DNA of 64,000 bases from an uncultured Oscillospiraceae bacterium. GTDB lineage: Bacteria; Bacillota; Clostridia; Oscillospirales; Oscillospiraceae. The notes beneath the pieces were generated by a model that saw only the letters and a list, made by a program, of their open reading frames with translations, was not told the origin of the DNA and made no database searches. The translations under genes and the position numbers were made by a program. The number at the start of each line of letters is the position of its first letter. Within the stretch, counting starts at the first letter, position 1. The DNA lies in assembly GCA_947624985.1 (NCBI GenBank), contig CANQMO010000014.1:17857-81856 (forward strand), read 5' to 3'. Shown one piece after another: positions 24,547-35,115 of this stretch.

Positions 24547-25068
24547 ATGGACCGGACGAGCGAGGCGAAAAACCAGCCCGCCAAATACGACTTGGAGGGC
24601 GAGCCGACCCTGACGGACGCCATCGGCGCGCTGCTGTGCGATTTCCCCGGGCTGGACGAGGGAGAGAAGGTTGCCTTTGCCACCCTGCGCGAGACGGGAG
24701 GCATGGCCATGTTCCCCGGAGGCGGGCCGGTGGTGGAGGATGAGCGGCGCAGCGTCACGGGCCGGGTACGGCAGGTATGCCGATACCCCTTTGCGGTGCT
24801 ATACCGTCGGTCTGGATTCAGCGAGAGTGCACGGGCCTCCGCCAAGGAGAGGCTGGACGCCCTGGGCCGGTGGCTGGGCGGCCAGCCGGTCTCCATTGAC
24901 GGCACGGCATACCGCATGGCGGAGTATCCGGCACTGGACGGCGGTCGAAAGATCCTGGACTTCTCCATCGAGGCGCCGGCTTACCTGTACACGCGGGACG
25001 ATCACCAGGTGGAGACCTGGGCGGTGGAGATCTCCGCCCGATATGAGAACATTTTCCAAAAAAATTGA
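24547..25068 (+). CDS. Tail terminator/minor capsid protein
   Basis: The 173-residue protein sits directly before the major tail protein, the usual place of the tail terminator. Features are LTDAIGALLCDFPGL, a central R-rich beta part and a closing VETWAVEISARYENIF. The position and a recurring family in Clostridia phages support a structural role. The exact role is inferred. Confidence 0.7.
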   Translation: MDRTSEAKNQPAKYDLEGEPTLTDAIGALLCDFPGLDEGEKVAFATLRETGGMAMFPGGGPVVEDERRSVTGRVRQVCRYPFAVLYRRSGFSESARASAKERLDALGRWLGGQPVSIDGTAYRMAEYPALDGGRKILDFSIEAPAYLYTRDDHQVETWAVEISARYENIFQKN

Positions 25069-25081
25069 GGAGGTCATTTCT

Positions 25082-25654
25082 ATGAAACTGGAACGCGAGG
25101 CCCTGGGCCACTATCTGGACACCAAGTTCAACAAGAAGGTGAGCGAGGCGGCCAGCGCCGAGTTTGAGATCATCGGCGACGACATTGAGGAGATGAGCGT
25201 GGAGCTCAACGCCGACACCGAGCAGGTCAAAAATATCCTGGGCCAGACCAAGACCCGGGATAACGGCTATGCTCCCAGCATGGAGGCGGATCCGTTCTAT
25301 GCGGACCCGGACAAGAAGCTTTATCCCAAGCTGCGGGATATCGCCATGAACCGGCTCAAGGGGGACCCCTGCAAGACCCTTATGCTGGAGGTGCTGGTGG
25401 AGGACACCGAGGCCGAGAACCACAAAGCCTGGCTGCGGGAGGTCATCGTCAAGCCCCAGAGCTACGGCGGCGACACGGCAGGATTCAACATTCCCTTTTC
25501 GGTCAGCGAGGACGGCGAGAGCGTAGAGGGCTATGTTTCCGCCGAATCCATGATGACCGGTAACCCCACCTTTACCGTGGGGGCTCTGCCGATCCTGACG
25601 AAGGGCAAGGTACCGGTGACCACGGCGGGCAATACTGCCGGGTCCGGAAAGTGA
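25082..25654 (+). CDS. Major tail tube protein
   Basis: The 190-residue protein has the tail-tube pattern: MKLEREALGHYLDTKFN, VELNADTEQVKNILGQTKTRDNGY and a DPFYADPDKKLYPKLRD segment, and lies between terminator and tape measure. It would form the tube whose length the tape measure sets. A strong terminator follows, so it may be made in excess over downstream genes. The 327-residue ORF-track reading includes a spurious N-terminal part. Confidence 0.88.
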   Translation: MKLEREALGHYLDTKFNKKVSEAASAEFEIIGDDIEEMSVELNADTEQVKNILGQTKTRDNGYAPSMEADPFYADPDKKLYPKLRDIAMNRLKGDPCKTLMLEVLVEDTEAENHKAWLREVIVKPQSYGGDTAGFNIPFSVSEDGESVEGYVSAESMMTGNPTFTVGALPILTKGKVPVTTAGNTAGSGK

Positions 25655-25655
25655 C

Positions 25656-25690
25656 AGAACAGCCCGGGTCACCCGGGCTGTTCTGATTTT
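25656..25690 (+). terminator. Terminator after the tail tube gene
   Basis: AGAACAGCCCGGGT pairs perfectly with ACCCGGGCTGTTCT and is followed by GATTTTA. It would lower expression of the tape measure and distal tail genes relative to the tube. Confidence 0.8.
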
Positions 25691-25715
25691 ATGCGTTTTG
25701 GGAGGGAAAAGAAAT

Positions 25716-26165
25716 ATGGCTGACGTGATGAAGCTGCGGGTGGAGACCGGCGCGGTCACCGTGGAGGTAGAGGACGAGCGGGGCGTGGTGCTGGGGACAT
25801 TCGACTTCAACCCCACCGATTCCAACATACTGAGCCGCTACGGCAAGGTGGTTGATTTCTTCAACGCCGTCTCCTTTGACACGGAGGCGGACGATGAGCA
25901 GCAGATCGCCCAGATGGACAAGCTGAACGGCGACATCAAGGAGCAGTTCGATTATCTGCTGGGCTATGAGGTCTCCGAGGGCCTCTTTGGCCGGTGCGGT
26001 CCTTTGACCGTCACCAAAAACGGCGACTTCTTCTTCGAGCAGGTGCTGGACAATGTGGGCAAGATCATCGAGCAGACCACCAAAAAGCGCCTGGACAAGA
26101 AGCTGGCCAGGATCAAAAAGGCCGTGGACGGAGCGCCCGGGAAAAGGGCCAGACAAAGAAAATGA
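25716..26165 (+). CDS. Tail assembly chaperone (first)
   Basis: The 149-residue acidic protein lies between tail tube and tape measure and ends in a basic stretch (KKRLDKKLARIKKAVDG). This is the usual chaperone slot. It overlaps the next gene by four bases rather than using an evident frameshift. Confidence 0.72.
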   Translation: MADVMKLRVETGAVTVEVEDERGVVLGTFDFNPTDSNILSRYGKVVDFFNAVSFDTEADDEQQIAQMDKLNGDIKEQFDYLLGYEVSEGLFGRCGPLTVTKNGDFFFEQVLDNVGKIIEQTTKKRLDKKLARIKKAVDGAPGKRARQRK

Positions 26166-26734
26166 CCCCGTGGGAATTGCCCACGTCGCTGGAGATCGGC
26201 GGCGTGGGTTATGCCATAAACACGGATTTTCGGACCGTGCTTTATGTGCTGGACGTTTTTGCAGATCCGGATTATGAGGATGATGAGCGGCCCGCCATAT
26301 GCTTACAGGTGATGTATCCGGATTGGGAGACCATCCCCCAGGAGCGCCGAAAGGAGGCGCTGGAGCGGGTGGTGGATTTTATCGACATGGATATGCCGGA
26401 GGGCACAGAGGGCAACCACGGGCGGCGTCCCAGGCTGGTAGACTGGCGGCAGGACGCGCCAATGATCGTCCCGGCGGTGAACAAGGTGCTGGGCGCGGAG
26501 GTGCGGGCTATGGAGTACCTGCACTGGTGGACGTTCCTGGGCGCCTACATGGAAGTGGGCGACAGCCTCTTTTCGTCGGTCTTGGGGATCAGGCAGAAAA
26601 AGAGAAAGGGAAAACCGCTCGAGAAGTATGAGCAGGAGTTTTACAGGGAGAACAGAGCCCTGATCGACATAAAAAAACGGGACAGCGCGGCGGAGACCGA
26701 AAGGAGAGCGGCGCTGAAAAAACTGTTCGTGTGA
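26162..26734 (+). CDS. Gp15-family tail assembly chaperone (second)
   Basis: The 190-residue protein matches the bacteriophage Gp15 family ([59 protein letters not shown]). Such proteins coat or deliver the tape measure before tube polymerisation. It begins in an ATGA overlap with the first chaperone and ends just before the tape measure. Confidence 0.85.
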   Translation: MTPWELPTSLEIGGVGYAINTDFRTVLYVLDVFADPDYEDDERPAICLQVMYPDWETIPQERRKEALERVVDFIDMDMPEGTEGNHGRRPRLVDWRQDAPMIVPAVNKVLGAEVRAMEYLHWWTFLGAYMEVGDSLFSSVLGIRQKKRKGKPLEKYEQEFYRENRALIDIKKRDSAAETERRAALKKLFV

Positions 26735-26744
26735 GGTGAGGGAT

Positions 26745-29700
26745 ATGGCAGCCACTGACGGCTCCGTGATCATCAAAGTAAGATTCGATGTGGACGACGT
26801 CAATGCGGGCGTCGGCGACATTGAAGCGGGGTGCAAGCGTGCGGCCTCCGCCACGGAGAAAGCGGGTAAGTCCATGGCCCGGGCGCTGTCGGGCGGCAAA
26901 TATGACCGGGGCGCAATGGCGTTCATGGACAGCTTTGAAAAACAGCTGGAGGAGACGGCCACCAAGACAAAAAAGGTGATGAAGAGTGCCGCCGGTATCC
27001 ATGTGGCAGACGACGGAAGTGCGGACAACCTGCAGCAGCAAATCGAATCCGTAAAGATAGCACTGCGGGAGATGGAGGCGGCAGGGCTCGGAGCGGGAGA
27101 TACAAAGTGGGACGAGGCATACCAGACGCTCTGCCAATTGGAGGCCGAACTGAAGCGGTATAAAAATGAACTGAAAACAGCAGCGCTGGCGGAACAGGAG
27201 ACTGCAGCGGCGACGGGTCAAGTGTCGGCCTGGTCACGGTTCAAGTCCATGCTGACCGACGTGGCCGCGAGGCTCCGGGAGACTGCGGCAGCGAGTATGA
27301 CCGCGAAAAACAGCACAAAAGGGCTAAATAACAGCCTGGCACGTCATGCAAAGACCATGCTGAAGTACGGATTGGGGATCAGATCAGTTTTTGTGCTGAC
27401 AAACAGGTTGCGCGGTGCGCTTACAGACGGATTCGCCCAGCTGGCGGAGCAGGATAGCGAGACCAAGGCCACGCTGGACGGGCTGAAAGCCAGCCTGAAC
27501 AGCGTGAAAATGAGCCTGGCCACGGCGTTTAAGCCGGTTTTGACGGCGGCGGCGCCGTATCTCAGTAAGCTGTGCAGCATGCTGGTGACGGCGATGAACT
27601 ATGTGGCCATGTTTTTCTCCGTGCTGGGTGGCAAAAAGAGCTATCTAGGCGTGGCCACCGGCACGACGGGGACGGCGCCGATAGCTGGGCCCGGGGTGCG
27701 TGTGGCCACCATCGGCCAGGACGGACAGGCGACGGGAGACAACGCCACGGAGGGCCCGAGCGCCGCCGCCAGCTTTGCCAGCCGCGCGGGAGCGGCCTAT
27801 GCGACGATAGCAAGAACGGCGGCGGCAACGTCTGGCACCGGTCGCGCGGGCGGTCTGTCCGCCGCGGGATACGCCGATATGGGCGCGGCCATGGACGCCG
27901 CGGCTGAAAGCGCGGAGCGGTTCGAGCGGACGGCTACGGCCAGCTATGCGGCGGTGGGAAGGACCATTGCCGCCGTCACGGACAAGGCGGCTGGTACGGC
28001 GGAGGCCATAGCGCACACGGGCGACGAGGCCGATGAAACGGCGAACAAGGTCCGCGCCATAGGCAAAGCGGGCAAGGACGCGGAGCGCAATCTCTCCGGG
28101 CTGGACGAGATGAACATATGGCAGTCGGCGGAGGAGACAGACGCTTCCGGCGGCGCAGGTGGTAGTGGAGGGGGTCTGGACGTGGGCGGCGGCCCGACGT
28201 TGCAGGAGATCCCCATCGACGATTCGGTTGCGGAGCGGCTGAAACATATTGCGGGGCTGGTGGCCGCCATCGGCGCGGGTCTGCTGGCCTGGAAGATATC
28301 CAGAGCGCTGGGCGCGGATCTTAAAACTGCGGCGGCGCTGGCGCTGGGCGTGGCCGGGGCGGTGGAGATGATAAAAGGCGGTTTTGACGCATGGACCAAC
28401 GGCGTTGACTGGGGAAATTTTTTTGAAATGCTCGGGGGTACCGGTCTCCTTGCCGGCGGTCTTGCAATTAAATTCGGGAAAATCGGAGCGGCGATTGGAC
28501 TTCTCGTCGGAGGCATAGAACTGCTGATCACGGGTTTCAAAGACTGGTGGACTACAGGAGACCTTACAAATAAGAGCCTTGCGGCAATTGAAGCGGGGCT
28601 TCTGGGGGTCGGGGTAGCTATCGGCCTGCTGACGGGTACATGGATACCGCTGGTCATCGCGGCAATCGCCGGCGGAATACTGGCCATCGCAAAGTTTACA
28701 GGGCACGCGGATGAGATGATCGAAGGGATCAAGCTGGCGGTACGAGGGCTCGTCGACTTCTTTACCGGCATAGCGACTGGAGACCTTGAGGGCACGCTTT
28801 TGGGCGTAGAGGAGACCCTGAACGGCCTGCGTGATTTTGTGATGTCGGTCGTCGCGTCCATACGGGATGTGGGACTGAAATTTTTTGATTGGCTAGATGG
28901 CGTTACCGGGGGCCGTTTCAGCGGGATCATTGACAAGGCGAAGAAAATCTGGGAAGTGGGATTTGAGTTTATCGGAGACGTGGTAACAACCGCCATGGAA
29001 ACAGTGAAAGGTGTTTTGAGCGGGCTGATCACATTTCTCGCGGGTATCTTTACCGGGGACCTGCAAAAAGCTGGCGAAGGGATAAAGCAGGTATTTGCAA
29101 GTATTTGGGAAGGTATAACGGGCGAGAAGCTTTCAGAGACGAAAGCGAAAGTGATAAATGTCTTTGAGGGCATACGGAGCACAATATCTGAAAAGATCGA
29201 GGCGGCCAAGACGGCGGTACAAAATGCCGTCGAGAAGATCAAGAGCTTTTTCAACTTCTCGTGGAGCTTGCCGCATATCAAACTGCCGCATTTCTCCATC
29301 ACCGGCGGGTTCAGCCTGGTCCCGCCCAGCGTGCCTAAGTTTTCTGTGAACTGGTATGCCAAGGGCGGTGTCGTGGATGGCGCCACGCTGATAGGCGCGG
29401 GGGAGGCCGGCAAAGAGGCGATCATCCCTCTGGAGCGGCATACCGAGTGGATAGACGCCGTGGCGCAGCGGCTGGCGGCGCTGCTGGACGGACGGGAGCG
29501 CCTGCGTGGACTGGACGATGTGGCCGAGCGGCTGGGAGCGCTGGCGGCGTCTATCGACAGGCTGGGGCTGAACATTTCGTCGTACCGGCAGCCGGTCATG
29601 GCCACCGGCACGGTGATCCCACCGCGTGCCGTCTACACGGAGCGGGAGCAGCCGGCGCCGCTGGACGGCGAGAGCTTGCGGCAGCTGCTGGCGGGCCAGA

Positions 29701-29837
29701 CCACCGGGTGGAGCGACCGGGACGTCAACTATACCTTCATCGCAAAGCTGAGCGAGCGGGAGATATTCCGGGCCGTCATTTCGCAGGGGAAGCTGGAACA
29801 AATGCGCTCCGGCGCAAATCCATTCGATCTGAAATGA
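26745..29837 (+). CDS. Tail tape measure protein (element 1)
   Basis: The 1030-residue protein has a coiled-coil start, a conserved segment ([20 protein letters not shown]...), a short GLDEMNIW motif before a Gly-rich hinge, several hydrophobic stretches (about residues 490-700) and a C-terminal part read by the baseplate. It sets tail length and may help DNA entry. ATG 26745 follows GAGGTGAGGGAT. The shorter relative in element 2 has the same GxDExN-plus-Gly layout. Confidence 0.92.
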   Translation: MAATDGSVIIKVRFDVDDVNAGVGDIEAGCKRAASATEKAGKSMARALSGGKYDRGAMAFMDSFEKQLEETATKTKKVMKSAAGIHVADDGSADNLQQQIESVKIALREMEAAGLGAGDTKWDEAYQTLCQLEAELKRYKNELKTAALAEQETAAATGQVSAWSRFKSMLTDVAARLRETAAASMTAKNSTKGLNNSLARHAKTMLKYGLGIRSVFVLTNRLRGALTDGFAQLAEQDSETKATLDGLKASLNSVKMSLATAFKPVLTAAAPYLSKLCSMLVTAMNYVAMFFSVLGGKKSYLGVATGTTGTAPIAGPGVRVATIGQDGQATGDNATEGPSAAASFASRAGAAYATIARTAAATSGTGRAGGLSAAGYADMGAAMDAAAESAERFERTATASYAAVGRTIAAVTDKAAGTAEAIAHTGDEADETANKVRAIGKAGKDAERNLSGLDEMNIWQSAEETDASGGAGGSGGGLDVGGGPTLQEIPIDDSVAERLKHIAGLVAAIGAGLLAWKISRALGADLKTAAALALGVAGAVEMIKGGFDAWTNGVDWGNFFEMLGGTGLLAGGLAIKFGKIGAAIGLLVGGIELLITGFKDWWTTGDLTNKSLAAIEAGLLGVGVAIGLLTGTWIPLVIAAIAGGILAIAKFTGHADEMIEGIKLAVRGLVDFFTGIATGDLEGTLLGVEETLNGLRDFVMSVVASIRDVGLKFFDWLDGVTGGRFSGIIDKAKKIWEVGFEFIGDVVTTAMETVKGVLSGLITFLAGIFTGDLQKAGEGIKQVFASIWEGITGEKLSETKAKVINVFEGIRSTISEKIEAAKTAVQNAVEKIKSFFNFSWSLPHIKLPHFSITGGFSLVPPSVPKFSVNWYAKGGVVDGATLIGAGEAGKEAIIPLERHTEWIDAVAQRLAALLDGRERLRGLDDVAERLGALAASIDRLGLNISSYRQPVMATGTVIPPRAVYTEREQPAPLDGESLRQLLAGQTTGWSDRDVNYTFIAKLSEREIFRAVISQGKLEQMRSGANPFDLK

Positions 29838-29861
29838 CAGGTGTGACAGGAGCGTGGACCT

Positions 29862-30260
29862 ATGCAGCGCATGCAAGATTACATCAAAATGAACGGCAAG
29901 GTGATCCATCAGCCTGACACGGGCCTGGGATACAGCTTTGAGACCACCTACACGGAGGATTCTACCCGCGTACAGAGCGGGCGGGCCTATACCACGCCCA
30001 TGTTTACCGTCGAATCGCTGTCCTACTACGCGACATGGATAACGGCGGCGCGGATGAGTGAGATCTTGCAGATCATCGAGCCGGGCCATCCCTTCAAGCT
30101 GCACTATTTCTCGCCTTACTACGGCTGCTGGAGGGATGATGAGTTTTATGTCGGCAAGGGCACGCTGTCCATCGGCTACCTCAATGCCGATGACGAGGTT
30201 TTTGACAAGCTGAGTTTTAACCTGATTGGGGTGAATCCGGTTGATCCAAGTAAGCGATGA
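29862..30260 (+). CDS. Small tail protein (DUF6711-like)
   Basis: The 132-residue beta-rich protein lies between tape measure and the large tail protein and matches a family common there in Clostridia siphophages (MNGKVIHQPDTGLGYSFETTYTEDSTR). It is probably part of the distal tail. It overlaps the next gene. Confidence 0.7.
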   Translation: MQRMQDYIKMNGKVIHQPDTGLGYSFETTYTEDSTRVQSGRAYTTPMFTVESLSYYATWITAARMSEILQIIEPGHPFKLHYFSPYYGCWRDDEFYVGKGTLSIGYLNADDEVFDKLSFNLIGVNPVDPSKR

Positions 30261-32814
30261 ATTTAAGCGGCTGATGAAGACCCGCACGGACTTCAAGGCC
30301 CACGCCGAGGTAACGCTGGCTAATGGCGAAAAGCTGGCCCTCGGCGACGATGAGCTTTTGATGAGCGGTCACACGCTTACGGACGGCGCGGGGGCCTCCG
30401 GACTGCCTCTGGGCGCCGCTGTCTGCCGCACGGTGCAAATTAAGATAAACAACCGGGATGGCCGCATGGACGGCTATGACTTCTTCGGCGCCCGTATTCG
30501 GTTCTGGCTCACCTACCGGCTGTCAGAGACGGTGGAGCGTGTCGAGCTTGGCATGTTCACGGTGACAGAACCGGAAAGCTGGGGCGAGACGGTCACCATC
30601 ACTGCCGGGGACGACATGACCCGGGCGGACAGGACATTCGCGCCAGGCCGGGATACGGACCTGACGCTGGGGGAGCTCTTCCGGGCGGTCTGCGATCAGT
30701 GCGGGATAAGCTACACAACGGCGGTGTTTCGCAATTCGGACCTCCGGGTCACAGTGCCGGCAGATGAGTACACATGCCGCCAGCTGCTGGGATACATCGC
30801 CATGCTGGCCGGCGGGAATGCACGGATAGACCGCCTGGGGCACATCGAGATACTGAGCTATGACAAGGCCGGAGAGCCCGATCACGATCTGACGGACTGG
30901 AGCAGCCTCACCACGGACACGGACGATATCTATGTGACCGGACTGGAGGCGGAGACAGAGAGCGGGACGGTCCTGGAGGGGACTGAGGGGTATGTCCTGC
31001 AAGTGGACAACCCGTTGATGGAGGGGCGCGAGGCCGAGGCGCTGGCCCGGATGGGTGACGTGCTGCTGGGAATGACGCTCCGCAAATTCGATGGGTCCCA
31101 TGTGGGGTATCCGCTGGCGGAGTGCATGGATACGGTGCGGTTGACAGACCGGCGCGGCAGAAAGTACACGTCCGTCATTACGGACGTGACATATACATTC
31201 GGGGCGCTCACGGAGATCTCCAACAGCGCGGAGGGCGTTGTGCGAAACGGGAGCCGGTATGTGTCCGGGGAGACCCGGGCGAAGATCGCCGCCCGGAAGC
31301 TGGTGGAGCAGGAGCGGACCAGACGCGAACAGGCCGTGAAGGATCTGAAAGACACGCTGGACCGCTCATCCGGCATGTACACGACTGAGGTAAAACTGCC
31401 GGACGGGTCGAAGATATCATATGTCCACGACAAACCGACGCTGGCGGAATCCGGGATCGTGACGAAATACACGGTGGAGGCTGTGGGCTTTTCGACCGAC
31501 GGGGGCAAAACATACCCATACGGCGTGACGGTCAACGGAAAGGTGATCATGGGGATCATCCAGGCGGAGGGGGTCAACGCCGACTGGATCAACACCGGAA
31601 CGCTGAACGCCTCTCGCCTGGGCGCCGGGACTATAACGGCGGACAAGCTGAGCATTAAAGACCTTTCGGCGCTGAGCGCGACGATCGGAGGATGGACCAT
31701 CGCCGGCAGCGCCATCTACAACGGTTTGCCGTATACGGGGCAGAAAAGCTCCAATGCTACTGGGATAGGCGACTATGGCGGCGGATGGGCTTTTTGGGCA
31801 GGAGACGGCCGGTTTTGGGTAAAACAATCCGGTGAGTTTTTCGCTGAGAGTGGGACCGTGGCCGGATGGAGGCTTGGGACCGGCTGGCTGACAGGCACGG
31901 ACCCGGCGTCTGGTCGGATCACGGCCATGCAAAGCCCGTCCGCAAACGTTAAATGGGTCTTTGCCGCCGGCGGAACAGATCCCAACGACTACAGCGCCTT
32001 TCCGTTTCGTGTGGACAAGGAGGGCAACCTCTACGCGGCCAGCGCAAGTATAAGCGGGACCATAAGCGCCGGTGGTACATACTGGGGCGGGCTATCCAGC
32101 GCGACGGGGTCCGTATCAAGCCTGAGCGGGTCGCTGTCCGGCGCGAATTTGCTGTCATGCGGGACCTATGGCACGTCGTTTACCGTTGCGGGCGGTGGAT
32201 CGATCACGAATTATTCCGGAGGCACCACATATGGTAGCAGCGGTTTAGCAGTTATCAGGTCAGGGAATGCACTGCATGTTTTCAACGGAAGTCATTTGGG
32301 GGTGCCTGGAGCGCTTAGTTGTGACGGGGATTTCTCGTGCAACGGGGTTAAACACCGTGCGATCAGCACAGTGCATTATGGCAGGAGAGCCCTATCCGCG
32401 TACGAGACGCCTCTGCCAACGTTTGCCGACTATGGCATGGCCGAACTGGACGAAAACGGCGCGTGCTACATCACAATTGATCCCATATTTGCCGAAACGG
32501 TAGACGAAGCGTATCTGCCGACGGTGTTTTTGACCAAATACGGTCAGGGAGATATCTGGGTGGAGACCGTCGAGCACGATACCGTCACGGTCAGAGGGAC
32601 AGCGGGACTGCGGTTCTCCTGGGAGACACGTTTTTTCCAGACTAACGCAGACGTGGAGCGCCTATCTGTTTTGGGCTACGACTATAGGGACGAAAGCATG
32701 GAGCAGGATTTCGAGGGCGACGCCGCTGTCGCATATGAGCATAGCGCGGAGAATGTGGATTACGCCCATGCGGGGTATGAATACTTCACAGATTTTGAAA
32801 GGAGCCAAAAATGA
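30241..32814 (+). CDS. Large tail/baseplate protein (prophage endopeptidase-tail type)
   Basis: The 857-residue protein starts with a tail-hub-like part (residues 1-350) typical of Gram-positive siphophage tail proteins. A middle with NADWINTGTLNASRLGAGTITADKL and GG-rich beta repeats, and a host-facing C-terminal part ending in short Tyr/Asp-rich repeats, follow. The TTG start has GGGGTGA at six bases. No clear peptidase residues are seen. It forms the baseplate hub and carries the fibre. Confidence 0.8.
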   Translation: MIQVSDEFKRLMKTRTDFKAHAEVTLANGEKLALGDDELLMSGHTLTDGAGASGLPLGAAVCRTVQIKINNRDGRMDGYDFFGARIRFWLTYRLSETVERVELGMFTVTEPESWGETVTITAGDDMTRADRTFAPGRDTDLTLGELFRAVCDQCGISYTTAVFRNSDLRVTVPADEYTCRQLLGYIAMLAGGNARIDRLGHIEILSYDKAGEPDHDLTDWSSLTTDTDDIYVTGLEAETESGTVLEGTEGYVLQVDNPLMEGREAEALARMGDVLLGMTLRKFDGSHVGYPLAECMDTVRLTDRRGRKYTSVITDVTYTFGALTEISNSAEGVVRNGSRYVSGETRAKIAARKLVEQERTRREQAVKDLKDTLDRSSGMYTTEVKLPDGSKISYVHDKPTLAESGIVTKYTVEAVGFSTDGGKTYPYGVTVNGKVIMGIIQAEGVNADWINTGTLNASRLGAGTITADKLSIKDLSALSATIGGWTIAGSAIYNGLPYTGQKSSNATGIGDYGGGWAFWAGDGRFWVKQSGEFFAESGTVAGWRLGTGWLTGTDPASGRITAMQSPSANVKWVFAAGGTDPNDYSAFPFRVDKEGNLYAASASISGTISAGGTYWGGLSSATGSVSSLSGSLSGANLLSCGTYGTSFTVAGGGSITNYSGGTTYGSSGLAVIRSGNALHVFNGSHLGVPGALSCDGDFSCNGVKHRAISTVHYGRRALSAYETPLPTFADYGMAELDENGACYITIDPIFAETVDEAYLPTVFLTKYGQGDIWVETVEHDTVTVRGTAGLRFSWETRFFQTNADVERLSVLGYDYRDESMEQDFEGDAAVAYEHSAENVDYAHAGYEYFTDFERSQK

Positions 32815-33083
32815 GGAGGGAAAAACTGACTAGCGCCACGCTGCACAACACACAACAGGGGCCGTACATATCATATACCTATTCGGTCGAGGATACATCG
32901 ACCGGAGAGACGCTGCAATCAAATATACGAGACGGGCTTCGTCTGATCGACGGTATTGCGGATATGGATGAGGCGAAAAAACACTTTGACGCCATTTTTG
33001 ATTTTATCAAAGCAAAGCGGAGAGAAAAGAGAGCGGCTGAGCTTGAGGCGCTCAAAGATATGATGGGGGAGGTCGAACAGTGA
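32811..33083 (+). CDS. Small tail-associated protein
   Basis: The 90-residue protein begins in an ATGA overlap. Its second half is a charged helix (AKKHFDAIFDFIKAKRREKRAAELEALKDMM). Position in the tail operon is the only clue to role. Confidence 0.6.
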   Translation: MRREKLTSATLHNTQQGPYISYTYSVEDTSTGETLQSNIRDGLRLIDGIADMDEAKKHFDAIFDFIKAKRREKRAAELEALKDMMGEVEQ

Positions 33084-33274
33084 ACAAGATCCAAGAAGAA
33101 ATAGATCAGGCTTTTGGCCTGATCAGCAATATCGCGGTGTCCGGCCCCGCCGTTGACGTGATGTTCTCGGCAAAACAGCACTTGCGGCAGGCGTCAGATC
33201 TGGTGAGTGCTTTGAACGAGAAAAAGGACAGCGCTGGGCCGGGGAAAACCGGCGAGGGAGGCCCGACGAAATGA
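33080..33274 (+). CDS. Small tail-associated protein
   Basis: The 64-residue protein (GTG start in a 4-base overlap) has a helical core (EIDQAFGLISNIAVSGPAVDVMFSAKQHL) and a Gly/Lys tail. Short proteins of this kind precede the upper baseplate protein in Clostridia phages. Function unknown. Confidence 0.55.
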   Translation: MNKIQEEIDQAFGLISNIAVSGPAVDVMFSAKQHLRQASDLVSALNEKKDSAGPGKTGEGGPTK

Positions 33275-33308
33275 CTGGGCGGGTCCGGCAGGTAGGGGGT
33301 GAGAGCGA

Positions 33309-34643
33309 ATGGCTATAGCACGGCAAAAAATTACACTGGACGTCTACAAAGAAGAATACTACAAGTACGTCAACGCAAAGCAGGATGATAATATCAGCCG
33401 GCTGCTCATAATAACGCTCACCGCGAACGATGAACGCCTAAAGCTTGACAGCGATCAGGAGCAGGCGTATTTCCGGGCGGTCAAACCGGATGGATATGAC
33501 ATCATAAACCCGGCCACTATCAACAAGGACGGGGATATCGAGGTGGCGCTGACAGATCAGGTGCTGGCTTGCCCGGGTAAAGTGGAGGCCGACGTTGCTG
33601 TATCAGACGGGGAAAATGTCTTGGCGTCTGCCACGTTTTTTATCCAGGTCGAGCCGATCCCCAGGAGCGGGAAAAGCATTGTCAGTACCAATGAGTTTCT
33701 CGTTTTGGTCGAGGCCACGGAGCGGGCGGAGGCGGCGGCGCGGGCAGCAAATAAGGCCAAGGAGGACGCGGACGCCGCGGAGACGCTCCGGCAGCAGGCC
33801 GAGGACCTCCGGCAGCAGGCCGAAGAAACCCGCGAACAGATGGCCAATGAAATAGCGGAGGCGGAGAACAGCCGGGAAAGTGCCGAAACGGCCCGGGCCG
33901 ACGCGGAACGTCTGCGGACTGAGGCGGAGGATCACCGCGCCACAGCCGAAGTAGCCCGCCAGCAGGCCGAGGACGAGAGAGCCGAGACGTTTGCCGCGGC
34001 GGTCGAATCCGTCAACAACGCAGTTTCTGACGCCGCAGAGGCGACCCAAAAAGCCGAGGAAGCGGCGGGGGAAGCTGACGCCTCAGCCGGGCGAGCAAAT
34101 GCGGCGAGCGAAGCTGCTGAGGGGGCAGCCCAAAAGGCGCTCGCCGCGGCCGAATTGCCGTACCATCCGCCGCAGGTAATGGACGGCGAACACTACTGGT
34201 CATTTTGGGACGCGGCCCGTGGCGAGTATGTGCAGAGCGATTTGCCCGCAGGTGTGTGGATCACCGGCGTTCGGGCGGTCACCGGCGAGCCGGGGACTGA
34301 GGCGTCCGTGGTCAACGAGGGCACGGCCATGGAGCAACAGCTGGTGTTTACCATCCCCCGGGGTCAGGACGCCGACATCAAGACCTGGGCCGTGTCGGTA
34401 CCGGCGGAAGGGTGGACGCCGGGCGAGGACACCTATGGCACCATCACAGGCCGGTTTTGTGCCCAGGTGCCGCTGGACGGCCTCAGCGAGGACCCAAAGG
34501 ACCTGCGTATCGAGTACGCCGGCGGGGACATGACGGCGTACTGCACCATGGATTACTGGCGGTCCGCCGCCGGCGAGCTGACGCTTTGGGCGGTCACGGC
34601 GCCGGGCGCAGACTTTGAGATCAAGATCGTGGAGGTGATGTGA
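33309..34643 (+). CDS. BppU-family upper baseplate protein
   Basis: Residues 1-130 match the BppU N-terminal domain that docks on the baseplate. Residues 135-280 are a long Ala/Glu/Arg coiled coil with repeated RQQAEDxR units. The rest is a beta domain carrying the host-binding end (WSFWDAARGEYVQ). It would present receptor-binding fibres as in lactococcal phages. Confidence 0.85.
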   Translation: MAIARQKITLDVYKEEYYKYVNAKQDDNISRLLIITLTANDERLKLDSDQEQAYFRAVKPDGYDIINPATINKDGDIEVALTDQVLACPGKVEADVAVSDGENVLASATFFIQVEPIPRSGKSIVSTNEFLVLVEATERAEAAARAANKAKEDADAAETLRQQAEDLRQQAEETREQMANEIAEAENSRESAETARADAERLRTEAEDHRATAEVARQQAEDERAETFAAAVESVNNAVSDAAEATQKAEEAAGEADASAGRANAASEAAEGAAQKALAAAELPYHPPQVMDGEHYWSFWDAARGEYVQSDLPAGVWITGVRAVTGEPGTEASVVNEGTAMEQQLVFTIPRGQDADIKTWAVSVPAEGWTPGEDTYGTITGRFCAQVPLDGLSEDPKDLRIEYAGGDMTAYCTMDYWRSAAGELTLWAVTAPGADFEIKIVEVM

Positions 34644-34644
34644 T

Positions 34645-35091
34645 ATGGGCTCTGGATTGCTCAAGCGGCCCCGGACACCGGCGGACCTGGCTGCTATCTA
34701 TTTGGCCGCCCACCCCGTCGGATCGCTCTATGTGTCCTTTGACAAGACCAGCCCCGCCGAACTGTACGGCGGGGCGTGGGAGCAGATCAAGGACCGGTTT
34801 TTGCTGGCGGCGGGCGACGCCTACAACGCCGACAGCACCGGCGGCGCGGCCAGCGTCACCAGCGGCGGTACGGCGATAAGTGTAGCGCAAATGCCTGCGC
34901 ATAGTCATGGGGTAGATGGTATCCAATGGCCAGGCCCAGGGGACCAGCCCGGCTGGACCGGCTGGGGAGAAGGCCCAAATGTCCGCACGACAACTACCTC
35001 AAAAATTACCGGTGGCGGACAGCCTCACACCCACACGGTGGCCACCATGCCGCCGTACATCGTCGCCTACGTCTGGCGGCGGGTGGGCTAA
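34645..35091 (+). CDS. Tail fibre tip protein with HxH motif (first copy)
   Basis: The 148-residue protein has AAHPVGSLYVSFDKTSPAELYGGAWEQI, a PAHSHGVDG metal-type HxH and a closing MPPYIVAYVWRR, the phage tail-collar/short fibre tip pattern. It has a clear relative 0.6 kb downstream (35637). The middle differs, so the pair may offer two receptor specificities. Confidence 0.8.
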   Translation: MGSGLLKRPRTPADLAAIYLAAHPVGSLYVSFDKTSPAELYGGAWEQIKDRFLLAAGDAYNADSTGGAASVTSGGTAISVAQMPAHSHGVDGIQWPGPGDQPGWTGWGEGPNVRTTTTSKITGGGQPHTHTVATMPPYIVAYVWRRVG

Positions 35092-35115
35092 AACAAAAAA
35101 AGAAGGGAGCAAGTC

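Noticed and set aside
26150-26170. Programmed frameshift between the two tail chaperones
   Set aside because: The genes overlap as ATGA with separate starts, and no clear slippery heptamer is seen.
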